A stretch of DNA of 64,000 nucleotides, from assembly GCF_902536725.1 (NCBI RefSeq), contig NZ_CACAYO010000003.1, forward strand, positions 62,001-126,000. The letters run 5' to 3'. This document shows, one piece after another, positions 10,662 through 19,967 of this stretch (position 1 is its first letter; each line of letters opens with the position of its first letter). Source of the DNA: an uncultured Prochlorococcus sp. GTDB taxonomy: Bacteria > Cyanobacteriota > Cyanobacteriia > PCC-6307 > Cyanobiaceae. The translations under genes were made by a program, and so were the position numbers. The notes beneath the pieces were generated by a model. The model was not told where the DNA came from. It ran no database searches and saw only the letters and a list, made by a program, of their open reading frames with translations.

Positions 10662-11009
10662 ATGGCACGCGTAAAAAGAGGCAACATAGCCAGAAAAAGA
10701 AGAAACAAAATCTTAAATCTTGCAAAAGGTTTTAGAGGGGGCAACAAAAATCTTTTCAGAACCGCAAACCAAAGAGTGATGAAAGCTCTTTGTAATGCTT
10801 ATAGGGATAGAAGAAGAAGAAAAAGAGATTTTAGAAGACTTTGGATTTCTAGAATTAACGCATCTGCTAGGATAAATGGAACAAATTACAGCAAGTTGAT
10901 AAATGGGATGAAAAATTCAGAAATTATTATTAATAGAAAAATGCTTGCTCAATTAGCCTTAAACGATCCTAAGTGTTTTGAAAAAATTGTTTCTTCCATT
11001 AGTAAGTAG
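10662..11009 (+). CDS. rplT: Large ribosomal subunit protein L20
   Basis: L20 binds 23S rRNA early in large-subunit assembly. The 115-residue protein starts MARVKRGN and has the basic helix [20 protein letters not shown] and a C-terminal globular part ending around residue 115. Length and motifs are typical. It follows rpmI closely, so the two are very likely on one transcript. In E. coli L20 represses its own operon; I cannot judge from sequence whether that happens here. Confidence 0.97.
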   Translation: MARVKRGNIARKRRNKILNLAKGFRGGNKNLFRTANQRVMKALCNAYRDRRRRKRDFRRLWISRINASARINGTNYSKLINGMKNSEIIINRKMLAQLALNDPKCFEKIVSSISK

Positions 11010-11045
11010 AAAGAAGAATATAATCGAGAAAAGTAAATATAAATA

Positions 11046-11603
11046 ATGGAAATTTCATCCTTTCAATCTTATTTAATAATACTTTTTGTTGTACTAATAA
11101 TAATTTCTATTTTTGTATTCAGACAATTTCTAAAAACAAGAAGTGAAGAATTAAATTTAGTAAAATTTGAGCAGAAAGGTTTAGATTCTCTTACTCAACC
11201 TACAGAATTATATGAATTTGGGTCTATTCAAATAAAAAAAAGATTATATTCTGAAGCAACTAAAACGTTTTTAAAAGCAATTGAGAATTATGAAAATGAA
11301 CCTGATGAAGCCAAAGCGATAATAAATAATGCTTTAGGATTCTGTTATGCTGCTCAAAATGAATTTAAGAAAGCAATTAAACACTATAACTATGCAATAA
11401 AATCTCTCCCACAATATCCTATAGCCCTAAATAACCTCGCATCAGCACAACAGCGTTTACTTGAGTACGACTTGGCTTATGAAACTTATCAAAAGGTTTT
11501 GGTGATAGATCCAAAAAACAAAACAGCAATTAAAAAAAGTAAGGAGTTAGAAAAGAGAATTAATTATAAACCTTACAAAGGTATTAAAGATAAAGGATTC
11601 TAA
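11046..11603 (+). CDS. Membrane-anchored TPR-repeat protein
   Basis: The 185-residue protein has one N-terminal membrane segment (about 10-28, rich in Ile, Leu and Val). It is followed by three tetratricopeptide-like repeats between about 55 and 170: [33 protein letters not shown] and [19 protein letters not shown] domains bind other proteins, so it is probably a scaffold or assembly factor at the cytoplasmic or thylakoid membrane. The client is unknown. It lies 36 bp after rplT and its stop is 2 bp before thiG, suggesting cotranscription. Confidence 0.8.
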   Translation: MEISSFQSYLIILFVVLIIISIFVFRQFLKTRSEELNLVKFEQKGLDSLTQPTELYEFGSIQIKKRLYSEATKTFLKAIENYENEPDEAKAIINNALGFCYAAQNEFKKAIKHYNYAIKSLPQYPIALNNLASAQQRLLEYDLAYETYQKVLVIDPKNKTAIKKSKELEKRINYKPYKGIKDKGF

Positions 11604-11605
11604 AT

Positions 11606-12400
11606 ATGGAAAATTATTCTTCTTTACTAATTAGTGGAAAACAATTTTCCAGTAGATTAATGGTGGGCACCGGCAAATACAAATCTACTCAAGATATGGA
11701 AGAAAGTTTGTCAAATTCTGAAACGGAAATTATAACGGTCGCTGTTAGAAGAATTAAAAATGATCAGACCGGGGAAAATTTACTCGAAAAGATCAATTGG
11801 AAAAAATACTGGATGCTTCCTAATACAGCTGGTTGTGTTAATTCCGATGAGGCAGTGAGAATAGCAATTTTGGGTAGAGAACTTGCAAAATTGTCTGGTC
11901 AAGAAGAAAATAATTTTGTGAAGTTAGAAGTTATTCCAGACAAAAAGTATTTGCTACCAGATCCAATAGAAACCACTAAAGCAGCCGAAATTTTAATAAA
12001 AAAGGGTTTTACTGTACTTCCCTATATCAATGCAGATCCTATTCTTGCAAAAAGACTAGAAGAAATAGGTTGTGCAACTGTAATGCCATTGGGCTCGCCT
12101 ATAGGCTCCGGCCAAGGTTTATTAAATTTATCAAATATAAGAATTATTATTGAAAATGCAAAAGTGCCTGTAATAATTGACGCAGGAATTGGGGTCCCTA
12201 GTGAAGCTTCTCAAGCCATGGAAATTGGAGCTGATGGTGTCTTAATCAATAGTGCAATAGCACAAGCTGAGAATCCTGCTCTAATGGCTCAAGCAATAAA
12301 TTATGGTGTGAAAGCTGGCAGGCAAGCTTTTCTGGCAGGAAGAATTAAAAAACAAGACTTTGCAATTGCAAGTTCACCGGAAAAAAACATATCTATCTAA
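11606..12400 (+). CDS. thiG: Thiazole synthase ThiG
   Basis: ThiG builds the thiazole phosphate of thiamine from deoxyxylulose phosphate, ThiS thiocarboxylate and dehydroglycine. The 264-residue TIM barrel shows the early GTGKY motif, the Schiff-base lysine in VKLEV (K106), and the phosphate-binding segments GSPIGSGQG and [11 protein letters not shown]. Length is normal. A ThiO-like oxidase that could supply dehydroglycine is encoded at 56319-57401. The start ATG lies 2 bp after the TPR gene. In some other cyanobacteria thiO and thiG are fused; here ThiG stands alone. Confidence 0.95.
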   Translation: MENYSSLLISGKQFSSRLMVGTGKYKSTQDMEESLSNSETEIITVAVRRIKNDQTGENLLEKINWKKYWMLPNTAGCVNSDEAVRIAILGRELAKLSGQEENNFVKLEVIPDKKYLLPDPIETTKAAEILIKKGFTVLPYINADPILAKRLEEIGCATVMPLGSPIGSGQGLLNLSNIRIIIENAKVPVIIDAGIGVPSEASQAMEIGADGVLINSAIAQAENPALMAQAINYGVKAGRQAFLAGRIKKQDFAIASSPEKNISI

Positions 12401-12433
12401 TTCTCTTCATTGAGCGTAGTTTAAAAAGAGAAT
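12400..12433 (+). terminator. Possible hairpin after thiG
   Basis: An 8-bp perfect inverted repeat (ATTCTCTT at 12400-12407 and AAGAGAAT at 12426-12433) encloses an 18-base loop and begins inside the thiG stop codon. The following DNA is A/T-rich but has no clean T-tract, so it could equally be a processing site or chance. Confidence 0.25.
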
Positions 12434-12564
12434 AAAAAATTATTATTTTATTTATCGTATTTAGAAAAAAGATTTTAACTATTTACAATGTTTTTTCGCA
12501 AATTGGAAGCACACTGTAGTAATTTAATAAATATGTTACGAATCTATTAATTCTGGAGTTCTGA

Positions 12565-13758
12565 GTGAAAGTTATTGTTCTAGGTGGAGATGGTTTTTGC
12601 GGTTGGCCTTGTGCGGTGAATTTAGCAGAGCAAAATCATGAAGTAATTATTGTAGACAATTTAAGTCGTAGAAAAATTGATATTGATCTAGAGGTAGAAT
12701 CTTTAACGCCAATTGCTTCGATAACGGAGCGACTTTCTGCATGGGAAGATATTGGAGGTAAGCCTATGAGATTTCTTAACATGGATATCTCTAAACAGTA
12801 TCAAAAATTACTCAATTTACTCATTGATGAAAAACCAGATTCTGTGATCCACTTTGCAGAACAGAGAGCAGCACCATACTCGATGAAATCGAGTTTTACC
12901 AAAAGATACACAGTAGATAATAATGTTAATGGCACCCACAACCTCCTTGCTGCGATAGTTGAGAGTAATTTAGATATTCATGTTGTGCATTTAGGAACAA
13001 TGGGAGTCTACGGATATGGATCACATAGAGGTGCAACAATTCCAGAAGGTTATCTAAAAGTTGAAGTTCCACAACCAGATGGAAGCCGCTTTGAAGAAGA
13101 AATACTACACCCTGCAAGTCCAGGTAGTGTTTACCATATGACTAAGACTTTAGATCAATTATTATTTCTTTACTACAACAAAAATGACCTTGTAAGGATC
13201 ACTGATCTACACCAAGGCATTGTTTGGGGGACAAATACAGAAGCAACTTTAAAAGATCCTAGATTGACAAACCGATTTGATTATGACGGAGATTATGGAA
13301 CTGTTCTAAACAGATTTCTAATGCAAGCAGCAATTGGATATCCATTAAGTGTTCATGGAACAGGAGGTCAAACAAGAGCATTTATTCATATAAAAGACTC
13401 TGTAAAATGTGTACAACTTGCTCTTGAAAATCCTCCAAAACCTGGAGAGAGAGTCAAAATCTTTAATCAAATGACTGAAAGTCATCAAGTTGGAGAACTA
13501 GCTAAAAAAGTTGCCTCTCTAACAGGAGCCGATATTAATTATTTACCAAATCCAAGAAATGAAGCAGTAGAAAATGATCTAATTGTTGATAATAAATGCT
13601 TTATAGAATTAGGTTTAAACCCAACGACCCTTGATAATGGTTTATTAGAAGAAGTTGTTGAGGTTGCTAAAAAATACTCTAATAGATGTGATCTAAAGCG
13701 CATACCTTGTGTTTCATCATGGACTAAAAAACAAGCTGAAGCTATAAAGACTAATTAA
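12565..13758 (+). CDS. sqdB: UDP-sulfoquinovose synthase SqdB
   Basis: SqdB converts UDP-glucose and sulfite to UDP-sulfoquinovose, the head-group donor for the thylakoid sulfolipid SQDG. The 397-residue extended short-chain dehydrogenase has the NAD motif GGDGFCGWP (8-16) and the catalytic residues T145, Y190 and K194 (VYHMTK). Length matches SqdB/SQD1. The start is GTG at 12565. A 164-bp leader precedes it and sqdX follows after 27 bp, so the two form the SQDG operon. SQDG replaces phospholipid in phosphate-poor ocean water. Confidence 0.97.
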   Translation: MKVIVLGGDGFCGWPCAVNLAEQNHEVIIVDNLSRRKIDIDLEVESLTPIASITERLSAWEDIGGKPMRFLNMDISKQYQKLLNLLIDEKPDSVIHFAEQRAAPYSMKSSFTKRYTVDNNVNGTHNLLAAIVESNLDIHVVHLGTMGVYGYGSHRGATIPEGYLKVEVPQPDGSRFEEEILHPASPGSVYHMTKTLDQLLFLYYNKNDLVRITDLHQGIVWGTNTEATLKDPRLTNRFDYDGDYGTVLNRFLMQAAIGYPLSVHGTGGQTRAFIHIKDSVKCVQLALENPPKPGERVKIFNQMTESHQVGELAKKVASLTGADINYLPNPRNEAVENDLIVDNKCFIELGLNPTTLDNGLLEEVVEVAKKYSNRCDLKRIPCVSSWTKKQAEAIKTN

Positions 13759-13785
13759 AAATTTTGAAATAATTACCTAAAGAAA

Positions 13786-14925
13786 GTGAAAATTGCATTG
13801 TTTACTGAAACTTTTTTACCTAAAGTTGATGGCATAGTCACAAGACTGACTAAAACGATTGAATTTTTAATAAAAAATGGTGATGAAGTTATAATTTTTT
13901 GTCCAGAAGGGTGTCCAGAATCATATATGGGGGCAACTGTAGTTGGAGTTGCTGCAATGCCATTACCCTTATACCCAGAGTTGAAGCTTGGTTTACCAGG
14001 TCCTGCAGTCTCAGATAAGTTAGAAAAATTTAACCCAGATTTGATACATGTTGTTAATCCAGCTGTACTTGGTTTAGGTGGCATATGGTTAGCGAAAACT
14101 AATAATATTCCTTTAATTGCCAGTTACCATACTCATCTTCCAAAATATCTGGAACATTACGGTATGGGTATGTTAGAGCCACTTTTGTGGGAATTACTTA
14201 AAGCAGCTCATAATCAAGCCTTGTTAAATTTATGTACTTCCACCGCTATGGTCAATGAGTTAAAAGATAAAGGTATTCAAAGGACTGCTCTATGGCAAAG
14301 GGGAGTAGATACTTTCAGTTTCAGACCAGAATTGAGAAGTGAGAAAATGAGAAAAAAATTATTTGGGGAATATAACGACGCTAATTACTTATTAATTTAT
14401 GTAGGAAGATTATCAGCAGAAAAACAAATTGAGAGAATTAAACCAGTTTTAGAAAGTATTCCTAATGCTTGCTTAGCACTTGTAGGTGACGGACCATATA
14501 GAAACCAGCTTGAAAAAATCTTCGAAAATACAAAGACTAATTTCATAGGATACTTATCTGGTGATGAACTAGCTAGCGCCTATGCCTCTGGAGATATATT
14601 TTTATTTCCATCTAGTACAGAAACACTTGGGTTAGTTTTACTAGAAGCAATGGCAGCAGGATGTCCAGTTATCGGAGCCAACAAGGGGGGTATTCCAGAT
14701 ATTATTAGCGATGGGATTAATGGTTGTTTATATGATCCTGATGAAAAAGATAATGGGGAACAAAGTTTAATTGAAGCGACAAAAAAAATTCTAGAGAATG
14801 AAGATAAAAGAGAAGTTATGAGAAAAGAGGCACGAAACGAAGCAGAAAAATGGGATTGGAATCAAGCAACATTACAACTGCAAAATTATTATGCAGATAC
14901 TCTTAAAGAAATAGATTATAAGTAA
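13786..14925 (+). CDS. sqdX: Sulfoquinovosyl diacylglycerol synthase SqdX (GT4)
   Basis: SqdX transfers sulfoquinovose from the UDP sugar to diacylglycerol. The 379-residue protein has the GT-B fold pattern. Its N-terminal half has TETFLPKVDGIVTR and SYHTHLPKY. Its C-terminal half has the donor-binding LIYVGRLSAEKQIE and the E-x7-E region SSTETLGLVLLEAMAAG. The start is GTG at 13786; no ATG lies in frame before the conserved KIALFTET. It follows sqdB directly and ends 6 bp from the stop of the convergent small gene at 14932. Confidence 0.95.
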   Translation: MKIALFTETFLPKVDGIVTRLTKTIEFLIKNGDEVIIFCPEGCPESYMGATVVGVAAMPLPLYPELKLGLPGPAVSDKLEKFNPDLIHVVNPAVLGLGGIWLAKTNNIPLIASYHTHLPKYLEHYGMGMLEPLLWELLKAAHNQALLNLCTSTAMVNELKDKGIQRTALWQRGVDTFSFRPELRSEKMRKKLFGEYNDANYLLIYVGRLSAEKQIERIKPVLESIPNACLALVGDGPYRNQLEKIFENTKTNFIGYLSGDELASAYASGDIFLFPSSTETLGLVLLEAMAAGCPVIGANKGGIPDIISDGINGCLYDPDEKDNGEQSLIEATKKILENEDKREVMRKEARNEAEKWDWNQATLQLQNYYADTLKEIDYK

Positions 14926-14931
14926 TCTTGA

Positions 14932-15180
14932 TTATGCTACGTGTGGAGGGGTGGGGTTATTATACGAACTTAAAGGAAGTATTAAAGTAGCGATATTTTG
15001 ATTCTTTTCAGGCCTTTTTTTCTTTGAAAATTTTTTACCAAAAGGTACTCTTATAACATTAGTTCCCTCAATGGAACAAATTTTTGAGTTATCTCCCGAA
15101 AAATTATTGACAAAATTTGGTAAATCGACGTTTTTAACTGGCAGTTGCTTTACATTACCAGATTTTAAATCTTTGGTCAT
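14932..15180 (-). CDS. Small hypothetical protein, 82 residues
   Basis: I do not recognise this protein. It is soluble-looking, with Lys/Asn-rich composition (KKFSKKKRPEKNQN near 50-62), a short hydrophobic stretch ATLILPLSSY near the end, and a proline-rich C-terminus. It has no signal peptide or membrane segment. The ATG at 15180 is the only sensible start, and the frame fits neatly between the sqdX stop and the gcvP stop, 129 bp downstream of gcvP on the same strand. Fit to the gap favours a real gene, but no motif supports it. Confidence 0.5.
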   Translation of the reverse strand: MTKDLKSGNVKQLPVKNVDLPNFVNNFSGDNSKICSIEGTNVIRVPFGKKFSKKKRPEKNQNIATLILPLSSYNNPTPPHVA

Positions 15181-15309
15181 AGCTTCAAATACCCCAAAAA
15201 ATTTGATGCCCGAATATTTTAATAAAAAAATTTAAAAAAATTCTATAAGAAAATATTAAATTTTTATTCTCACTGATAATAACTAAGTAAATATAAAGAA
15301 GCTAGTCCT

Positions 15310-18219
15310 TTAAGCACATTTTTTTTCTACGAAAGTCTCTCCTTGATTTATATTACAAGAACAAATTAAATTGCGATCGCCATATGCATTATTGATCCTA
15401 GAAACTGAAGACCAAAACTTAATAGACGTTGGAGTTTTATAAGGGAAAGAAGCTTTTTCTTTTGAATAAGGATAATACCAATTATCAGCAATTAACTCTT
15501 TCAGCGTATGTGGAGCGTTACATATTACATTATTATTCTTTAATGCTAAATTTTTTTCTATTTCGCTGATTTCTTCTCCAATCAATAGCATAGCCTCGCA
15601 AAATCTGTCCAATTCAACCAAACTTTCACTTTCAGTAGGCTCTATCATTATTGTCTCTGGAACGGGCCAACTTATAGTTGGGGCGTGAAAACTATAATCT
15701 ATTAATCGTTTAGCTAAATCATTTACACTCAAACCAGTTTTAGATTTTAAATCCCTAAAATCTAAAATACATTCATGTGCGACAAAATTATTTTTTCCTT
15801 TATAAAGAATCTTGAATTTATGCTTTAAAGAATGCGCAATATAATTTGCAGATAAAATTGCATGCGCTGTTGCTTTCCTTAAACCACAAAGACCAGCCAT
15901 TTTTATATACATCCAGCTTATTGGAAGAATACTTGCACTCCCATGTTTGGCAGAAGATACGTAATTGAAACTATTAGATAAATTATTATCCATTAAAGAA
16001 TGAGTAGGAAGAAATGGGCTTAAAGTTTCTGATGCTGCAACTGGACCTACTCCCGGACCACCCCCTCCATGTGGAATGCAGAATGTTTTATGTAAATTCA
16101 AATGACAAACATCAACACCATAATTCCCCGGTTTACATAATCCAACCTGAGCGTTCAAATTTGCTCCATCTAAATAGACAAATCCTCCCACAGAGTGAAT
16201 TAAATCACATATCTTTCTAATTTGTAATTCAAAAACTCCATGAGTAGAGGGGTAAGTCAACATAAGTGCCCCTATTTGGTCATCAAATTTCTTGACCTTC
16301 ATCGACAAATCTTGAAAATCAATATTTCCTTCGTCATCACATTCAACAGTTAAAACTTCAAAACCTGCCATAACTGCACTAGCAGGATTTGTTCCATGAG
16401 CACTTTTAGGAATTAAACATTTTTTTCTTAACAGTTCACCTTTTGATTCAAAATAGGAATTTATTGCCAATAAACCTGCAAACTCTCCTTGAGAGCCTGC
16501 ATTTGGTTGAAAAGAAACTGATTTTAAACCAACAATCTCACTTATCCATTTTTCTAAGTCAGATATAATTTTTGAATAACCTTTAGTTTGCTCTGGTGGA
16601 GAAAAAGGATGCATAGAAGATAAATTAGCCCAAGAGACTGGATTTAACTCTGCTGCAGAATTTAACTTCATAGTACAGCTTCCCAATGGCATCATCCCAT
16701 CTACCAAAGAAAAATCTTTTTCTGCAAGTCGGAATATGTATCTCATTAATTCAGTTTCACTTTGGTAATTTGTGAATATATCTTGCTGCATCCATGCACT
16801 GGATCTCAAAGCTAAACTTTCAAGATGAAATTCTTTATCAAATTTTATATGCTCTAAATCTTTCTCTTTTTCTATAAGGTTTGCTATGAAAGTCAAAATA
16901 TCTTTTATTTCTTTTTCGTTACTAAGCTCATCTAAAGAGATCCCAAAGCCAGTTGAATTTTCAATAGTTGATCCCAACGGCAAAATTCTTAAGTTATAGC
17001 CATTTCTTAAAGCTTCATTATGGATCCTTTGGGAGTGCTCAGAATAAACATCAAGACTATCAAATCTAATCCCATCAGGAATATCAAAACCTAAAGCAGC
17101 TAAACTTGATTCTAAATTTATTCTCAACTTAACTAATCTCTTAGCAATTTGCGTTAATCCAGAGGGTCCATGATAAATAGCATAAAAAGAAGAAATTATG
17201 GCTAGCAAAGATTGAGCAGTACAAATATTACTAGTGGCCTTTTCCCTTCTAATATGTTGCTCTCTTGTTTGCAATGCTAGTCTTAGAGACTTTTCTCCAT
17301 TTTTAGATAGAGTTTGCCCAACAATTCTTCCGGGTATCAGCCTTTTATATTTTTCGCTACAAGCAAAATATGCTGCATGGGGACCACCAAAACCCATTGG
17401 AACACCGAATCTTTGCATACTCCCCACTGCTACATCAACACCAAATTCAGAAATTGGTTTAATCAAAACTTGTGCTAGTGGATCAATACATGCCGTAACA
17501 ATAATTTCTGATCTATGTGCTTGGGATATTAAGAATGTGGGATCATATAATTCCCCATTTTTACCAGGTAATTGCAACAACATTCCAAAAACATCATCAT
17601 GATTAGGAAAGTTGCTTTGAGTAAAGCGTTTTAAAGATATTCCTAAAGGTTTTGCTCTGGTTTGTAGAACATTAAAAGTATGATCAAAAACATTTGACTC
17701 CACTAAGTAAACTTTTGAAGATTTATTTTTTCTTGCGGAAAAACTCATAGCCATAGCTTCTGCAGCAGCAGTACCCTCATCCAACAAAGATGCATTGGCG
17801 ACAGGAAATCCTGTTAGTTCACAAACAATAGTCTGAAAATTAAATAGAGCTTCTAATCTTCCTTGTGCAATTTCTGCTTGATATGGAGTATAAGACGTGT
17901 ACCACCTTGGATTTTCAAGAACATGTCTTTGGATTACTTTAGGCATGTGATTGTCATAATAACCAAGGCCTATAAGTGATCTCATTTTGGTATTTTTATT
18001 CGCAATCTCTTCTAATTCATTTAAAGCCTCAATTTCTGAACAACCTTGGGGCAATATTTCTGAAGATTTATCTTTAAGTTGAATATCTTCTGGAATAACT
18101 TGATTTATAAATTGATCAATATTCTTAAAACCAAGCTTTTTCAGCATAATTCTTTCATCATTATCACTTAACCCAAGATGCCTATCTATAAACAAATCAG
18201 ACCCGAATTTGGATGTCAT
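15310..18219 (-). CDS. gcvP: Glycine dehydrogenase (decarboxylating), P-protein
   Basis: The P-protein decarboxylates glycine and passes the aminomethyl group to lipoyl-GcvH. This is central to photorespiratory and one-carbon metabolism. It is a 969-residue homodimer-type enzyme with both halves fused. The N-terminal half has SYTPYQAEIAQGR and the C-terminal half has the PLP-lysine motif LHKTFCIPHGGGGPG. Residues SLVDGMMPLGSCTMK are also typical. It lies 45 bp after gcvH in one minus-strand operon. The T-protein gene is about 18 kb away at 36087, so the system is split. Confidence 0.97.
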   Translation of the reverse strand: MTSKFGSDLFIDRHLGLSDNDERIMLKKLGFKNIDQFINQVIPEDIQLKDKSSEILPQGCSEIEALNELEEIANKNTKMRSLIGLGYYDNHMPKVIQRHVLENPRWYTSYTPYQAEIAQGRLEALFNFQTIVCELTGFPVANASLLDEGTAAAEAMAMSFSARKNKSSKVYLVESNVFDHTFNVLQTRAKPLGISLKRFTQSNFPNHDDVFGMLLQLPGKNGELYDPTFLISQAHRSEIIVTACIDPLAQVLIKPISEFGVDVAVGSMQRFGVPMGFGGPHAAYFACSEKYKRLIPGRIVGQTLSKNGEKSLRLALQTREQHIRREKATSNICTAQSLLAIISSFYAIYHGPSGLTQIAKRLVKLRINLESSLAALGFDIPDGIRFDSLDVYSEHSQRIHNEALRNGYNLRILPLGSTIENSTGFGISLDELSNEKEIKDILTFIANLIEKEKDLEHIKFDKEFHLESLALRSSAWMQQDIFTNYQSETELMRYIFRLAEKDFSLVDGMMPLGSCTMKLNSAAELNPVSWANLSSMHPFSPPEQTKGYSKIISDLEKWISEIVGLKSVSFQPNAGSQGEFAGLLAINSYFESKGELLRKKCLIPKSAHGTNPASAVMAGFEVLTVECDDEGNIDFQDLSMKVKKFDDQIGALMLTYPSTHGVFELQIRKICDLIHSVGGFVYLDGANLNAQVGLCKPGNYGVDVCHLNLHKTFCIPHGGGGPGVGPVAASETLSPFLPTHSLMDNNLSNSFNYVSSAKHGSASILPISWMYIKMAGLCGLRKATAHAILSANYIAHSLKHKFKILYKGKNNFVAHECILDFRDLKSKTGLSVNDLAKRLIDYSFHAPTISWPVPETIMIEPTESESLVELDRFCEAMLLIGEEISEIEKNLALKNNNVICNAPHTLKELIADNWYYPYSKEKASFPYKTPTSIKFWSSVSRINNAYGDRNLICSCNINQGETFVEKKCA

Positions 18220-18264
18220 ATTAAAATATTTTTCTTTAAAATAGCTCTTTTTAAAAAATTTGCC

Positions 18265-18654
18265 TTATTTTGGTACAACCTTTGATTGATATTCCTCAGA
18301 AGTCATCAAATTAGCAATTGATGCTTCTGATTTTGGTTTCAAAATCACTAACCAACCGTCTCCAATCGGATCATTCTGTAAAAGCTCAGGGTTCTCAATG
18401 ACACTTTCATTTATAGATACTATTTCCCCTGAAAAAGGCAGATAGACTTCCTCAACGGCCTTAACCGATTCTATTGTTCCAAAAGTCTCGCCTTTTTCTA
18501 AAGTCGCACCTTCATCAACTAATTCAACAAAAACAATATCTCCTAATTGGTCTATAGCGAATTCACTAACTCCAATTTTTAATAATCCATTTTCCTCCAA
18601 GACATATTCATGAGTATCAGCATAGTTGAGGTTGTCTGGAAAATTGTAAGACAT
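18265..18654 (-). CDS. gcvH: Glycine cleavage system H-protein
   Basis: GcvH is the lipoyl carrier that shuttles the aminomethyl intermediate between P-, T- and L-proteins. The 129-residue protein carries the lipoylation site ESVKAVEE with K65 and the preceding GDIVFVELVDEGATLEKG. Length is normal. The ATG start is separated from the upstream Alr-type gene stop by only 2 bp, so these genes are probably cotranscribed with gcvP. The order Alr-like, gcvH, gcvP implies a link between glycine cleavage and the PLP enzyme, though the nature of that link is unknown. Confidence 0.97.
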   Translation of the reverse strand: MSYNFPDNLNYADTHEYVLEENGLLKIGVSEFAIDQLGDIVFVELVDEGATLEKGETFGTIESVKAVEEVYLPFSGEIVSINESVIENPELLQNDPIGDGWLVILKPKSEASIANLMTSEEYQSKVVPK

Positions 18655-18656
18655 GA

Positions 18657-19949
18657 TTAAGTAGATAAAGGAAGTAGAGAATCCTTTGAAATTAATTTTT
18701 CCTCTAATAATTCTGATAATAATCGAATTAATGCAATTTTGATGTGAGCTATGTGAGAACCACCTTGAATAAAAATATTGTAAGGATTTCTTAGAGGGGC
18801 ATCAGCAGTAAATTCACTTGTACTACCTTCAATGAAGGTACCTCCTGCCATTAATAATTTTGAATCATATCCATCCATTGATGATGGAACAACATTTAGA
18901 AAAGAATCTACGGGTGAAGAATTTTGAAAAGATTGACAAACTTTTTGTACCAAATCAGGATTATTTAATCTTACTGACTGGATAAGATCAGATCTATAAG
19001 TTGCTGGCTCTGGTAAAACCTTAAATCCCAAATTTTTGAAGACTGCTGCAACCATATCTGCACCTTTAAGTGATTCATGAACAATTTGTGGTGCTAAAAA
19101 CAAACCCTGCAAAATTAATCTTCCTAGTCCAAAATTTATTCCTGCAGAAGAACCAATGCCTGGTGAGGTTAATCTAGAACATGCCATCTCAACCAACTCT
19201 GCATCTCCTGCAACGTACCCACCAGTTGGAACGATTGTTCCTCCCAAATTTTTAATCAATGATCCAGCAATTATATTTGCCCCTTTAGAAATTGGTTCAC
19301 TATCTTCAACAAGCTCCCCATAACAGTTATCAACAAAACATATACAGTTAGGATCAAGAGAATGAATAAGACTACAAATTTTCTCTATCTGATGATTCGT
19401 AAGAGACTTTCTCCAACTATATCCACAACTTTTTTGTATGAATACTAATTTACAGGAATTTTCTTTAAAAAAATGAACAATTTTTTCTTCAAAAGAATCA
19501 AAATTCTCGCAAATATTTATCTGCTTATATTCAATGTCAAAATCTTTAAGTGAGCCTTTTCCTCCTCCCCTTATTCCTATGACTTCTTCTAACGTGTCAT
19601 AGGGTTGTCCTGTAAGAGATAACATTACATCTCCAGGTCGAAGAATTCCAAATAAGACAGAACTTATTGCATGCGTTCCACTTACAAATTGCATCCTCAC
19701 AGCAGCCTTTTCAGCAAGAAAGAATCTTGCAAAAACCGCATCAATTTTTTCTCTAGATATATCATCATGACCACTACCTGAAGATTGATTGAAATGACTA
19801 GTAGAAACTTTCTCTTCCTTAAAAATTGTCAAAATATTTTCTAATTTCTGGAAAACCTGATTGGACCTTTCTTGGAAAATTTTACTTAAACTCTCTTCGA
19901 CAGAAAGAACAGCATTTTCAGCCAGTTTTAAGTTATTGTCAAGAGTCAT
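18657..19949 (-). CDS. Aluminium-resistance-type (Alr) PLP enzyme, cystathionine beta-lyase-like
   Basis: The 430-residue fold-type-I PLP protein belongs to the 'aluminium resistance protein'/methionine gamma-lyase-related family. The likely cofactor lysine is in AGSLIKNLGGTIVPTGGY (about residue 235). Other family features are SGTHAIS near 115, GQPYDTLEEVIG and the C-terminal QGGSHIAHIKIA. Substrate and true reaction are not established for the family. A sulfur-amino-acid lyase is the usual annotation. It sits between an HTH-like gene and gcvH, 2 bp from the latter. Confidence 0.8.
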   Translation of the reverse strand: MTLDNNLKLAENAVLSVEESLSKIFQERSNQVFQKLENILTIFKEEKVSTSHFNQSSGSGHDDISREKIDAVFARFFLAEKAAVRMQFVSGTHAISSVLFGILRPGDVMLSLTGQPYDTLEEVIGIRGGGKGSLKDFDIEYKQINICENFDSFEEKIVHFFKENSCKLVFIQKSCGYSWRKSLTNHQIEKICSLIHSLDPNCICFVDNCYGELVEDSEPISKGANIIAGSLIKNLGGTIVPTGGYVAGDAELVEMACSRLTSPGIGSSAGINFGLGRLILQGLFLAPQIVHESLKGADMVAAVFKNLGFKVLPEPATYRSDLIQSVRLNNPDLVQKVCQSFQNSSPVDSFLNVVPSSMDGYDSKLLMAGGTFIEGSTSEFTADAPLRNPYNIFIQGGSHIAHIKIALIRLLSELLEEKLISKDSLLPLST

Positions 19950-19967
19950 GTATTATGAAAATTCATG

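Noticed and set aside
13773-14084. A 103-codon minus-strand frame over the start of sqdX
   Set aside because: It shadows the conserved GT4 sequence and has no independent support.
15373-15380. A HIP1-type octamer GCGATCGC inside gcvP
   Set aside because: I noticed only this single copy in the window and it lies in coding sequence; it is not enriched and fits chance.
17234-17602. A 122-codon frame on the plus strand inside gcvP
   Set aside because: It lies entirely antisense to a well-supported gene, and its composition and motifs are those of the complement.
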